Positions 54,003 through 62,307 of a DNA stretch of 64,000 nt are shown one piece after another; the first letter of the stretch is position 1; each line of letters begins with the position of its first letter. The translations under genes were made by a program, and so were the position numbers. The notes beneath the pieces are model-generated. The model was given only the letters and a program-made list of their open reading frames with translations. It searched no databases and was not told the origin of the DNA. Source of the DNA: Promethearchaeota archaeon (GTDB lineage: Archaea > Asgardarchaeota > Lokiarchaeia > Sigyniarchaeales > SOKP01); contig JALGVJ010000011.1 in the NCBI GenBank assembly GCA_029838195.1, positions 48,044 through 112,043 on the forward strand. Reading direction: 5' to 3'.

Positions 54003-55064
54003 ATGGTCTGGTATTATTGCGAATTCTGCAACATGAATGTCCAAATAAAGGAAGGAGCCCTCAAAAAGTGTAAAACTTGCGGCCATTTCGTTCATGAAAA
54101 GCCCCTCACTAATGAAGAAAGAAAACGAAGAAAACGAGAACGTACTACTTATTGCGAACATTGTGATTTAATGGTATACGCCATTCCCGTTGAATTAGCC
54201 ATGAAAATGGTGCAAGAAGAAACCTCCTATACAGCGAATTTAATTAAAAATCCCCCCAAAGAGCCTTATTTTGTAGAAGATCGGCGCTATAAAGGGGGAT
54301 ATCGCATGACTCCTGCTGGTGAATGCTCATGCTGCCTCTGTTCTATTTTATGTTCTCTAATCTTAATTTTCATCGTTATAGCAATAGCTACCTATGGAAT
54401 TGCATTGATCGGACTCATTCCTGTTTTATATTATTATAAGAAAAAAGCAGACAAGAAAAAAGCAAATCTTTTAAATATTCAACAAGAAGGTCAAAACCTC
54501 ATGAATATTTTGTATTCGATTAGCACGAGATACCGCTTTGTTTGCAGGCGTTGCTTTAATGGCGTTGAGCTAAATAAAGCCCCCAAGCTCCAAATTGATA
54601 AAAAACTCATCGCTTCCCAAATATCCGAAGATAATCGCTCAACTAGATTTTGCGAGCTCTGTGGAACGGAAAATAAAGTTAGCAACAAATTCTGTGTCTA
54701 TTGCGGGAATGAAATGAGATCATTAAATTCATCAAATTTAGAAGCTTCTAATTTGTTAGAAAAATGCGAATCTCCCATTGAAGTGCAATTCTTCATCGCA
54801 GCAATCAAATATATTCCAAATTTAATCCCCCAAGTAAATATCGGGCCATATCGCGTGGATTTCGCTGTTTTAGAAAAAAAAGTAGTAATAGAATTGGACG
54901 GCCACGATTATCACTCGTCGAAAATCCAACGCACGAAAGATGCAGAACGACAGCGATACTTACAACAAAATGGATATACGGTTGTAAGATTCACGGGTAC
55001 AGAAATCCATAACGATGTGAATAAATGCGTATGGGATGTCTTGGAGATTTTAAACAAAAAATAA
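54003..55064 (+). CDS. Zinc-ribbon membrane protein with C-terminal DUF559 (Vsr-like) nuclease domain
   Basis: 353 residues. CEFC...CKTC (Cys 6, 9, 23, 26), CEHC near 56-59, a Cys-rich entry (CSCCLCSILC) into one or two membrane helices (LILIFIVIAIATYGIALIGLI, about 118-140), CRRC, then a double zinc ribbon (FCELCGTE...FCVYCGN). C-terminal ~95 residues are DUF559: SPIEVQFF, VDFAVLEKKVVIELDGHDYH and RQRYLQQNGYTVVRF, with the E/D...D/ExK-like core of Vsr nucleases. The combination is unusual. It follows Rad50 by 190 bases. Its 3' end is duplicated in decayed form at 56265-56386. Confidence 0.78.
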   Translation: MVWYYCEFCNMNVQIKEGALKKCKTCGHFVHEKPLTNEERKRRKRERTTYCEHCDLMVYAIPVELAMKMVQEETSYTANLIKNPPKEPYFVEDRRYKGGYRMTPAGECSCCLCSILCSLILIFIVIAIATYGIALIGLIPVLYYYKKKADKKKANLLNIQQEGQNLMNILYSISTRYRFVCRRCFNGVELNKAPKLQIDKKLIASQISEDNRSTRFCELCGTENKVSNKFCVYCGNEMRSLNSSNLEASNLLEKCESPIEVQFFIAAIKYIPNLIPQVNIGPYRVDFAVLEKKVVIELDGHDYHSSKIQRTKDAERQRYLQQNGYTVVRFTGTEIHNDVNKCVWDVLEILNKK

Positions 55065-55322
55065 ACTAATTCTAAAAAAAGTACAAACCAAAATAAATCA
55101 AAATTCTAACTTATCATTTATTTCCTCGCTTTTTTATCGTGTTATCTTAAAGAAAAAATCAATAGTTAATTTTTCTCTAAAAACTCAGGAATAGTGTTAT
55201 AAATTTTCGGGTTCTAACAAATTACATTTACTTGGAATATTATTTTATCTATACCAAAGAATATTAAAGAAAAAATAAATTATATTATAATAACATTAAT
55301 TCTATTCAAAATAAGAATTGAA

Positions 55323-55556
55323 TTGAAACAATTAAATTACCGTATTTTACTCCGGAAGGAACCAGAAGGAGGTTATACTGTAATAGTTCCAAGTTTACCC
55401 GGATGTGTTACTTTTGGAGATACTATTGATGAAGCTCTTTTAATGGCAAAAGAAGCCATTTTATTATATATTGAGAGTTTACGAACTCACGGGGAAGAAA
55501 TTCCTACAGAAGAAAATACTCTGGAATACACTATGAGTGTGAACATTGACGCCTAA
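55323..55556 (+). CDS. hicB: HicB-family antitoxin
   Basis: 77 residues from TTG 55323 (no ATG available). Sequence NYRILLRKEPEGGYTVIVPS and LPGCVTFGDTIDEALLMAKE is the typical HicB partial RNase-H fold. HicB binds and inhibits HicA. No C-terminal DNA-binding domain, so autoregulation would need another factor. It overlaps the HicA frame by 11 bases. The order antitoxin-toxin is common in archaea and cyanobacteria. Confidence 0.88.
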   Translation: MKQLNYRILLRKEPEGGYTVIVPSLPGCVTFGDTIDEALLMAKEAILLYIESLRTHGEEIPTEENTLEYTMSVNIDA

Positions 55557-55761
55557 GCTTCCTGCTTTAAAACCAAAAAAAATTATTAAGATATTAAAGG
55601 AAAAAGGGTTTCAATTAGATCGAATTAAAGGGAGCCATCATATTTATTATCACCCAACATCAAAAAAGAGAGTAATTGTACCTGTTCATAAAAAAGAATT
55701 ACCTAAAGGAACCCTAATGGAAATACTAAAACAAGCAGGTATTAAAAAAGATGATTTATAA
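55546..55761 (+). CDS. hicA: HicA-family mRNA interferase toxin
   Basis: 71 residues from TTG 55546. The dsRBD-like HicA core is complete: PKKIIKILKEKGFQLDRIKG, then SHHIYYHPTSKKRVIVPVHK (catalytic His in GSHH) and LPKGTLMEILKQAGI. HicA cleaves mRNA independent of ribosomes. Translationally coupled to HicB. The module lies between the intact DUF559 gene and a decayed copy of that gene's 3' end. Confidence 0.9.
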   Translation: MTPKLPALKPKKIIKILKEKGFQLDRIKGSHHIYYHPTSKKRVIVPVHKKELPKGTLMEILKQAGIKKDDL

Positions 55762-56264
55762 TAAGAATTTAAGATCTCGTTTTCCTTGATTTATTTTGAT
55801 TAAATAATTATTTCTTTCCTTGATTTTAAACGCCCAATATCAACATCTTAGCTAAATATTAAAAATTAAACGTGAAGGACTCTTGAAACTTGTTTTCAAT
55901 ATTTTCCTTTTTAAAAACACAAAATAGAACCTTAATTCATGTTATTTCATAAAATAAGAAATATCTTTTCATTAAGGTTATAATAATATTCCACGAAGAA
56001 GGAAAGAAATATCGATAAGCAATTTATACCTATTCCATTAAACACCATACCATTTATTAACCCTAATTTTTTCGAAAAAATAATCCAATCAACTAAAAAC
56101 GCGGACATGATGAGGGGAGGGCTATATCTTCCTATAAAATTAAGTTTTTTTATACCAACATTGAAGAATTAGCGAATTATTTCAATTTATTTTCCTTTGG
56201 AAACATGATGATCTAAATGAGAGAAGTCTACAAAACAATACTTAAATATAAAATTGCAATAAGG
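55762..56264. other. Gap after HicBA, possibly decayed sequence
   Basis: About 500 AT-rich bases. Short broken frames (e.g. around 56100-56215, TATACCAACATTGAAGAATT) have coding-like composition, but none is open for long. No repeat other than the duplicated gene end that follows. Confidence 0.3.
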
Positions 56265-56386
56265 ACAACAAAATGGATATACGGTTGTACGATTCACGGG
56301 AACCTAATCCATAAAGATGTGAATAAATACGTATGGATCTCTTGGAAATTTTATATAAAAAATAAACCAATTTAAAAAAAGTACTC
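56265..56386 (+). pseudogene. Decayed copy of the 3' end of the DUF559 gene
   Basis: 56265-56386 aligns with 54962-55086: both begin ACAACAAAATGGATATACGG and share TTCACGGG, AATCCATAA, GATGTGAATAAAT, CGTATGG, CTTGGA, AAAAAATAAAC and TAAAAAAAGTAC in order. The match therefore covers the last ~34 codons, the stop and about 25 bases beyond. In this copy the frame QNGYTVVRFTGT runs into TAA and a base is lost after CGTATGG, so it is non-functional. The two copies bracket HicBA. Confidence 0.85.
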
Positions 56387-56548
56387 AAACAATTTTAAAT
56401 TTAAAAAAATAATAGAAAATGAAAATTAAAATCTCTTTCGTACAAGCTAAGTCTTTTTTCAAGCACTTCTTTTTCAAACAATTTCCTTAATTATTCAAAT
56501 ATTCCTAAATTAGTTTCTGAAAAAAAAGGAAAAAATAAAAAAATCTCA

Positions 56549-57196
56549 TTATTTTAAGGCATTAATGATTAACTTCGCTACTTTTTCTCCCGAAAGAAGC
56601 ATACCTCCGAAAATAGGGCCCATGCGCTGCCCTCCCGAGCAAGCATTAGCGGCCATCCCTGCCACATATAAGCCGGGATATATCTCTTTCGTGGTTTCCA
56701 ATAAGATTTTCTCGCCAATTTCCGCATTCATGGGAAGCTCGCCCATAATGCTCCATGTTGGCGTATTTAATCGGGCTCCAGGTATTTTTCGCAAAACAAC
56801 ATTGATCACGCTACAATCATGCCCCGTCGCATCTACCACGCATTTACTTTCAAATGTCATGGGGTCTACGTGTAATTTCGCCATTTCTACTGCACTCCAA
56901 TTTACTACAACTCCCGTGACACGATTCTGCTCATTAATCTTCACGTCTTCCACCGTAATTAAATTAAAAATCTTGACCCCCGCATCAATCGCTTTCGCCG
57001 TGAGCTTTCCCACGGATTCGATGGCATCTGCCACGTAATACCCCGAAGAAAATTCTTCCGATTTAATTCCATATCCATCCAAAATCCGTTTTGCTTCATC
57101 TTGAACCACGATTTTATTAAACATCATGTCTCCTCCTAACATGCCGCCGCCAATCGAAAGCTTCCTCTTAAAAATTACGGTCTTATACCCCGCCTC
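56549..57196 (-). pseudogene. thi4: 5'-truncated Thi4/ribose-1,5-bisphosphate-thiazole synthase family gene
   Basis: The minus strand encodes residues matching Thi4 from EAGYKTVIFKRKLSIGGG through MMFNKIVVQDEA, VVDATGHDCSVI and a complete C-terminus (GLYVAGMAANACSGGQRMGP, GGMLLSGEKVAKLI). Upstream of EAG (57194-57196) comes a stop (57197-57199) and unrelated AT-rich sequence, so the N-terminal ~35-60 residues with the GxGxxG FAD-binding motif are absent. ATG 57142 would give a 197-residue product against about 260 for the family. Thi4 makes the thiazole part of thiamine. Loss of the dinucleotide site argues for a pseudogene, though the rest is undamaged, so the event is recent or the remnant is used. 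Confidence 0.8.
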
Positions 57197-57287
57197 TTAC
57201 TTAAAAGAGTTAAACATTGGGGAAAAAAAAATTTAAAAGAGCGCATTGATATTAATTTTAAAACATTAATTTAAAGAGCTGCCCAGA

Positions 57288-58325
57288 ATGATAATCGAAA
57301 TCATCGCTTTTTTAACAATGTTGATGGCTCTTTTTCCCTGCTTTCTAATTTATAATAAACAAAAAATTAAATCCCTCCTTTATTTAATGATGGGTTTAAT
57401 ACTTTTCGCCTTATGGGCATTATTCGTGATTCTTTCCCTAATATTATTCAGTGCCGTGTTCATGATATTTTCAAGTATCGCAGTAACTACGGGAGCCCTT
57501 TCCTTTTTTCTATTTGCAGAAGAAATTTGGAAAAAAAACCGGCTAATGGAGATGCTCATGCTTTTTTTTCAAGGCGCCTTGATCTATTCTTTATTGACCA
57601 ATCCCGTCCACTTCAATGGCATGTATTGGGTTATTCATCCCTCGTCGACCTTTATTGGAAGCGGTTTATATTTGATTACGGGCTTGACGATTTTTTTCGC
57701 CGGTTTAAAAATGGTAAGAAAAAGTAAAGATCTCCAAAAAAAAAGCATTCGCATCGCTTCTTTCATTTTCATGGCAAATATTATAATTAATATCCCACTT
57801 GGCATAATTATCAACTCCTTATCCATCACCATGCCAGAATTTCAGTCCTTTTATGGCACTCCCTTGATTTCTCTTGCCTTGCTGCTCGTAATCTCTATTA
57901 TAATTAATCCATATGTAGTATATCTCCTACCGGTAAAAGTAGAAGCCCTGTACGTCCTCCACGCATCCGGCATCCCCGTGTATTCGAAAAAATTAACCAG
58001 CAAAATTACCCATGACCCCGTCTTAATAACAGGAGGCTTTAAAGGAATACTCGAAATGATTGGAGCCATTTTAGGCACCAGCAAGACCACAGCCATTATC
58101 ATCGAAAATTTCACGGTTGAAATTGCAACCAGCGACGATTTTCATGCCATCCTCGTCTTAAATAATACCAATGAAATGGTGAGCAAGCAATTGAAAAAAT
58201 TTATCCACGCCGTCGCAAAAACCTGCAAGAATAAAGATGCAGCTTTCTCTGACCAAATGGAAGAAATTATAACACCTTTAATAAAAAAAGAGTTGAAAAT
58301 CTTATTCGAATTATACCTAATCTAA
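57288..58325 (+). CDS. Seven-helix membrane protein with C-terminal longin-like domain
   Basis: 345 residues. Residues 1-212 hold about seven spans (IIEIIAFLTMLMALFPCFLI first, SLALLLVISIIINPYVVYLL last). The soluble end, ~218-345, has a longin/roadblock-like profile: VEALYVLHASGIPVYSKKL (two strands), ILEMIGAILGTSKTTAIIIE (helix plus strand), VEIATSDDFHAILVLNNTNE and a closing helix LKKFIHAVAKTC. An integral membrane anchor for such a domain could recruit the small GTPases of this genome to the membrane. No named family recognised. CAGA-type leader; start ATG 57288 is the first codon before the first span. Confidence 0.65.
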   Translation: MIIEIIAFLTMLMALFPCFLIYNKQKIKSLLYLMMGLILFALWALFVILSLILFSAVFMIFSSIAVTTGALSFFLFAEEIWKKNRLMEMLMLFFQGALIYSLLTNPVHFNGMYWVIHPSSTFIGSGLYLITGLTIFFAGLKMVRKSKDLQKKSIRIASFIFMANIIINIPLGIIINSLSITMPEFQSFYGTPLISLALLLVISIIINPYVVYLLPVKVEALYVLHASGIPVYSKKLTSKITHDPVLITGGFKGILEMIGAILGTSKTTAIIIENFTVEIATSDDFHAILVLNNTNEMVSKQLKKFIHAVAKTCKNKDAAFSDQMEEIITPLIKKELKILFELYLI

Positions 58326-58819
58326 CCCTTTTTTTTCCTTACATTTTAAATTCCACTGCATCCCAAAATAAAAATGCATGCCTCTCTTTATCTAAATTCA
58401 CACCCCCCCACTAATCTCTCCTCAAATAAAGAACTTGCCAAATTTCTTCCTTTAATTTCGCCTCCTTGATCCCAATTCACTTAAAAATTAATCTAAAAAT
58501 TAATCGTAAAATTTATCCTCTTCTCCACCGCCTCTGTCTTATATTATTTTCTCTCTCTACCATTACCCCATCTAAAATTTATGATTCCTTAAACTTTTCT
58601 TTACCTTAAATATTAACATGCTGGACGCTATCGCACGTGAAATGAATTACAAGAAAAACAAGAAAGCTATTACTTTTAGATCGATGAAAAAGTAAGATTA
58701 AAATGCAAATATGCAAGCTACAAATATTTTTATGGATGAGAGAAAATAAAAATTATCTTAAAAACTAGCAAGAAAAAAAAGCATTTTAAGGAGGATAATT
58801 TAAATTCATACCCTTTACT
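58326..58819. other. Gap with no supported gene
   Basis: About 490 bases; first part C-rich on the plus strand (pyrimidine-rich ACACCCCCCCACTAATCTC near 58401-58419). A 25-codon frame at 58618-58695 has no ribosome-binding site and is not called. Nothing else recognised. Confidence 0.3.
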
Positions 58820-59125
58820 TTAATGAGGATCTTGTACCCCTAACAACACTAATTTATCATTGCTTTTTATACCTCTTACCTCATTTTTCTCATAATAAAT
58901 GCCGGAACCTTTCTTCAAGGAAAAGGTCTTTGATTCTTTAGTAAAAATACCTGATCCCTGTAAAACAAGAAAAAAAACAGCATAAGGTTCCGGATGAGGT
59001 AGAATTTCTTGATTATTTCCCAAATAGACTGTCACAATGTTGAAATTCCCCGTTTTAAGAATGTCCTTTTTTATGATATTCTCTTCAGAAAGATTCCTAT
59101 CAGAAATGATATTTTCCCATACCAT
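58820..59125 (-). CDS. Small cupin-domain protein
   Basis: 101 residues. Cupin motifs: LPHPEPYAVFFLVLQGSGIF (motif 1, with HPEPYA in place of HxHxxxxE) and LKKGSGIYYEKNEVRGIKS (motif 2, His missing). Metal ligands are thus incomplete, suggesting a binding rather than a catalytic cupin. GAGGGG lies about 9 bases before the ATG. It is the last gene of the operon with the ABC transporter and starts 28 bases after the permease stop. Confidence 0.75.
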   Translation of the reverse strand: MVWENIISDRNLSEENIIKKDILKTGNFNIVTVYLGNNQEILPHPEPYAVFFLVLQGSGIFTKESKTFSLKKGSGIYYEKNEVRGIKSNDKLVLLGVQDPH

Positions 59126-59153
59126 GTTTTATCCCCTCTTTTTTTTATTTGAT

Positions 59154-59954
59154 TTATTTGTTTTTATTTTTCATCATCATTTTAGGACCTCCCCCCGGTT
59201 CAGAGAAGCGTTTTGGCATGGTTTTTGCGTGTAATACGAAATTAAGGCCAAATAATGCTAATATCCAGAGGATTAGGATGAGAATACTGTTTCCGCTCGA
59301 AATTATATTAGTTTGGTCGACAGCACTTCTTAAGAGCTCTGTTAAGAACGTTATCGGTGAGAAATAATATATAAAAGCTACAGTAGAAGGCATTTCTTGT
59401 AACGGAATAAAAATCCCTCCAATAAATAAGAGAGGAAATTTTATCAAGTTCATTAGAACCATTATCTCTGATGTTTGATCCGTGGGTTTAGCCGACATTA
59501 AAAGACCTAAAAGAGACCCGAAAATGCCCATCAACACAATTCCTAAAAAAATTAAAAAGTAGGAGATAATTGAAAGCATGAAAAGGGAGAGTAAAGCGAG
59601 AAAAATTATAGCAATTATTGAGGTAATGATCACGGAATAAAGCGTAGATGCAAGAGTAATCCCTAATAAAATTTCATTTAAAGAAAGGGGGGCGCTTAGA
59701 AGTCGTTCTAATGATTTTTCTCGTGTTTCTATGGGTAGAATTACAGGACTTACTGCGGTGGCGGTAAAAAAAGAAGTCATTGCGACAATACTGATAAAAA
59801 TTTGTACAAGAGAAATTGACCTTCCTAGTATCCAAGAGAGAACCATGAAAAAGGGAAACAACAATCCAAAAATTAAAACCGGTCCTTTATTAATATAAAG
59901 AGTAATATTTTTTTTTATTAGAGCCCAAATGTTATTTATAATTTCATATTTCAT
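59154..59954 (-). CDS. ABC-2-type transporter permease
   Basis: 266 residues from ATG 59954, chosen because GGAGGGG stands 7-8 bases upstream; the longer start at 59969 would read through that site. Six spans in ABC-2 order, with VSPVILPIETREKSLERLLSAPL (amphipathic element) and FPLLFIGGIFIPLQEMP typical of the family. Works with the ATPase whose stop it overlaps by 11 bases (ATGAAATATGA). Drug, lipid or peptide export is possible; substrate not shown. Confidence 0.9.
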   Translation of the reverse strand: MKYEIINNIWALIKKNITLYINKGPVLIFGLLFPFFMVLSWILGRSISLVQIFISIVAMTSFFTATAVSPVILPIETREKSLERLLSAPLSLNEILLGITLASTLYSVIITSIIAIIFLALLSLFMLSIISYFLIFLGIVLMGIFGSLLGLLMSAKPTDQTSEIMVLMNLIKFPLLFIGGIFIPLQEMPSTVAFIYYFSPITFLTELLRSAVDQTNIISSGNSILILILWILALFGLNFVLHAKTMPKRFSEPGGGPKMMMKNKNK

Positions 59955-60918
59955 GATGAACCCCTCCATTTGAGTGTGAATCGGTTTTGATCAAATGAAT
60001 AAACACTTCTTCCAAACTGGTTTCCTTTAATGCGAAATCAGATATATTAATTTTATTTTTATTTATAAATTCATTGAGCTTTGAAATATCCTCTAAGGGA
60101 TTATTAGAAATTATACTTATTCGGTTGTTTGACTCTTCTATTATGTTAAAGAAAGTTTTTAGATCGTTTTTCTGTTCTACAGATAAGCTACCTTGAACCT
60201 TGAAAAGTAGGGTTGAAGAGGGTTTGAATTTTTTACGTAGATCATCAGGACTTTCATCGGCAATAATTTTACCATGGTTCATTATAAGGATTCTATCACA
60301 AATTTGTTGAGCTTCTTGCATGTTATGGGTTGTAATTAGGATTGTTTTTCCTTCTTCTTTTAGATCTAAAATTTGTTTACGGACGACTCCTACGGACATA
60401 GGGTCTAACCCACTCGTAGGTTCGTCCAAAATTAGAATCAATGGTTCATGCAACAGAGCTAAGCACAAATTAACCCGCTGCCTTAATCCTTTTGAAAGAG
60501 CCTTTATCTTGGTGTGCATTTTATCCTTTAATTCAAATCGTTCTAATAACGTGCTCGTGCGCGCTGTGATCCTCTTCTTTGATAATCCATAAATCGTACC
60601 AAAAAAAATAAAATTTTGCAACACGGTATAATTAGAGTAAGCATTGCTCACTTCAGGAACTATGCCAAATTGTTTTTTTAATTGTTTAGGTGAATTAGTT
60701 AGATCTTGTGAATAAATCATTACTTTCGCTTCATTCTCTAGTTTAAAAATTCCAGTAATTAATCGAATGGTAGTGGTTTTACCGGCACCATTTGGACCTA
60801 AGATCCCTACGATTTCTCCCTCATTGATTTTGAAGGATATTCTATCAACAGCAACTAAATCATCAAATCTTTTCGTCAAATTATGCGCTTCAATGGCAAT
60901 TTTTTTCGAAGAACTCAT
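59944..60918 (-). CDS. ABC transporter ATP-binding protein (ABC-2 exporter type)
   Basis: 324 residues. Walker A GPNGAGKTT, Q-loop FGIVPEVSNAYSNYT, signature LSKGLRQRVNLCLALL, Walker B LILILDEPTSGLDP and H-loop TTHN are all intact. The C-terminal ~100 residues are the accessory domain common in DrrA/YhaQ-like exporters. Starts 6 bases after the stop of a 50-aa Cys-rich peptide gene and overlaps the permease gene. Regulated, most likely, by the divergent HxlR-type protein. Confidence 0.95.
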   Translation of the reverse strand: MSSSKKIAIEAHNLTKRFDDLVAVDRISFKINEGEIVGILGPNGAGKTTTIRLITGIFKLENEAKVMIYSQDLTNSPKQLKKQFGIVPEVSNAYSNYTVLQNFIFFGTIYGLSKKRITARTSTLLERFELKDKMHTKIKALSKGLRQRVNLCLALLHEPLILILDEPTSGLDPMSVGVVRKQILDLKEEGKTILITTHNMQEAQQICDRILIMNHGKIIADESPDDLRKKFKPSSTLLFKVQGSLSVEQKNDLKTFFNIIEESNNRISIISNNPLEDISKLNEFINKNKINISDFALKETSLEEVFIHLIKTDSHSNGGVHHEI

Positions 60919-60924
60919 CTTTTT

Positions 60925-61077
60925 CTACTTTTTCTCCTTTTTTATAGATTTTAAATAATCTAACCCATGACATTCTATTATTTGCTTTTCAGTACATTTG
61001 GCATCCTTATATGAGTCTCGAATCTCTGGTTTAACACACTCACATTCATGGATAAATTCAATTTTTTCTTCTTTCAT
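60925..61077 (-). CDS. 50-aa cysteine-rich peptide, first gene of the ABC operon
   Basis: Read by hand: ATG 61077 to TAG 60925. HECECVKPEIRDS, then KCTEKQIIECHGLDYL: four Cys (CxC, C, C) and two His, a likely metal- or thiol-active site. It ends in a basic tail (KKEKK). Only 6 bases separate its stop from the ABC ATPase start, so it is surely part of the operon if expressed. It faces the HxlR-type regulator, which also has a Cys/His-rich N-terminus. Too short for most gene finders. Confidence 0.65.
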   Translation of the reverse strand: MKEEKIEFIHECECVKPEIRDSYKDAKCTEKQIIECHGLDYLKSIKKEKK

Positions 61078-61127
61078 TTTTTTTAATACCCTTTAGCAAA
61101 ACTATTTTAATTTTATTATTTATTATT

Positions 61128-61197
61128 AATATATAAAGGGAAGTATTTATACTTTCAAGAGTGAAGTATTGAATCAACTTCCCATGTAGGAAGTATT
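61128..61197. promoter_or_regulatory. Operator region with three GAAGTATT sites and TATA box
   Basis: Between the divergent operon and regulator: AATATATAAA (61128-61137, TATA-like for the plus strand), then GAAGTATTTATACTTTC (61140-61156, inverted repeat AAGTA/TACTT), GAAGTATTGAATCAACTTC (61163-61181, inverted repeat GAAGT/ACTTC) and GAAGTATT (61190-61197). Spacing is about 23-27 bases, roughly two or more helical turns. This is the arrangement expected for a dimeric winged-helix repressor controlling itself and the ABC operon. Confidence 0.65.
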
Positions 61198-61211
61198 GGT
61201 GAAAATTTACC

Positions 61212-61604
61212 TTGTGTAATAATGAAAATACTCATGAAGAAAGGGATACATTAGATTGGCATTGCTTACGACATGAGAATATTAAAGATTGTATTGAAGA
61301 ATGTAAAGTCCAGAGTATATTAAACCTATTTGGAAAAAAATTCGCAATGCCAATAATTCGCTTGTTACTAATTAATAAAAAAATGCGTTTTAATCAAATT
61401 TTAGAGAATATTAAAGGTAGCCCGAAAACGATAACTTCAAGATTGCGGGATTTAGAAAAAGCCGGATTAATTAGAAGAGAAGTGTTTAACGAAATACCGA
61501 TTAGGGTCGAATATTCTTTAACAAAAAGAGGAATCTCTTTGGAAGATATTTTTGAAAGATTTGCTCGTTGGGCTTTAAATACAAACTGGGAAATGCCTGA
61601 ATAG
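61212..61604 (+). CDS. HxlR-type winged-helix regulator
   Basis: 130 residues from TTG 61212; there is no earlier or nearer alternative. DNA-binding domain at ~33-120: CKVQSILNLFGKKFAMPIIR, MRFNQILENIKGSPKTITSR, LRDLEKAGLIRREV and a wing (PIRVEYSLTKRG), which is the HxlR/MarR-like profile. The N-terminus is Cys/His-rich (CNN..., HCLRHENIKDCIEEC); a Cys just before the first helix is the redox sensor in HypR/QorR-type members. Probably senses thiol stress or metal and controls the divergent ABC operon. Confidence 0.85.
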   Translation: MCNNENTHEERDTLDWHCLRHENIKDCIEECKVQSILNLFGKKFAMPIIRLLLINKKMRFNQILENIKGSPKTITSRLRDLEKAGLIRREVFNEIPIRVEYSLTKRGISLEDIFERFARWALNTNWEMPE

Positions 61605-61661
61605 GATTTAACAATCTCCAATTTTTAACGACTACCTTTAAAAAATGTAAAAAACTAAAAT

Positions 61662-62015
61662 TTAGAATTTAATAAATTTAAAGGGATCACATTTTGAATT
61701 TTGAATAATTTGCAATGCGAAGGCCAATTCATCATCCAAAAAATTAATCAAAGCATTAAAATCATTTTCAGAAAAAACAGCCTTGTTTCTCGTTGCTTTA
61801 ATTTTAACCTGATTAATCTGCTGTAAGACATTTTCAGAATATTTGGCCGAATTAGAAAGATGAATCCAAAAATCCTTAATTTCTTTTTGGGATGGGATTT
61901 TTACCATCAAATGATTTAAATGATCTTTATTTGACCATTTTCCCGGAAATAAATTAAAAATTCTCAAATCCCGTGAATACAAAAAAATTAAAGTAAGAGT
62001 ATTCACCTCGTTCAC
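61662..62015 (-). CDS. 117-aa protein, function unknown (weakly DinB-like helices)
   Basis: Start uncertain (GTG 62015 or GTG 62006). Helical: KWSNKDHLNHLMVKIPSQKE, FWIHLSNSAKYSENVLQQIN, FSENDFNALINFLDDELAFA. The pattern W..KDHLNHL followed by long helices recalls a four-helix-bundle DinB-like protein, but the metal His triad is not clear. Convergent with the HxlR gene. Confidence 0.4.
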   Translation of the reverse strand: MNEVNTLTLIFLYSRDLRIFNLFPGKWSNKDHLNHLMVKIPSQKEIKDFWIHLSNSAKYSENVLQQINQVKIKATRNKAVFSENDFNALINFLDDELAFALQIIQNSKCDPFKFIKF

Positions 62016-62247
62016 AAACCTAAATACACTTTATTATTTTTTGAACCTTTTTTAAACTTAATTTTTAACGAGTTTGATGGAATATCAAATAAAAGAAAAG
62101 AAACAAGAAAAAGAAAATACGGATAAAAACATAACCAAAAAAAAAAAATCGTAATTTGCCATGCCAAACGAACCGCAATCGGTACATTTGGAGGATCCTT
62201 ACTGCCTTATAACGCAAGCCAATTGCTAAGCTTTCTAATTCTAATTC

Positions 62248-62297
62248 TAATTAAAGATTGCAATCTAATTAGAGATTGCAATCTAATTAAAGATTGC
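62248..62297. repeat. 18-bp tandem repeat containing the palindrome GATTGCAATC
   Basis: Two and two-thirds copies of TAATTAAAGATTGCAATC (the second has AG for AA): 62248-62265, 62266-62283, 62284-62297. The core GATTGCAATC is a perfect 10-bp palindrome. It is preceded by three CTAATT hexamers (62235-62250). Located just downstream of the minus-strand genes at 62308-63361. Confidence 0.85.
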
Positions 62298-62307
62298 GGA
62301 CCAGGCC

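Noticed and set aside
58618..58695. 25-codon basic frame (MLDAIAREMNYKKNKK...)
   Set aside because: Very short, no ribosome-binding site; length expected by chance.
62161..62247. GC-richer stretch after an A-run, considered as a tRNA or small RNA
   Set aside because: No cloverleaf or long helix can be drawn; the short ATG frame in it ends after 22 codons.
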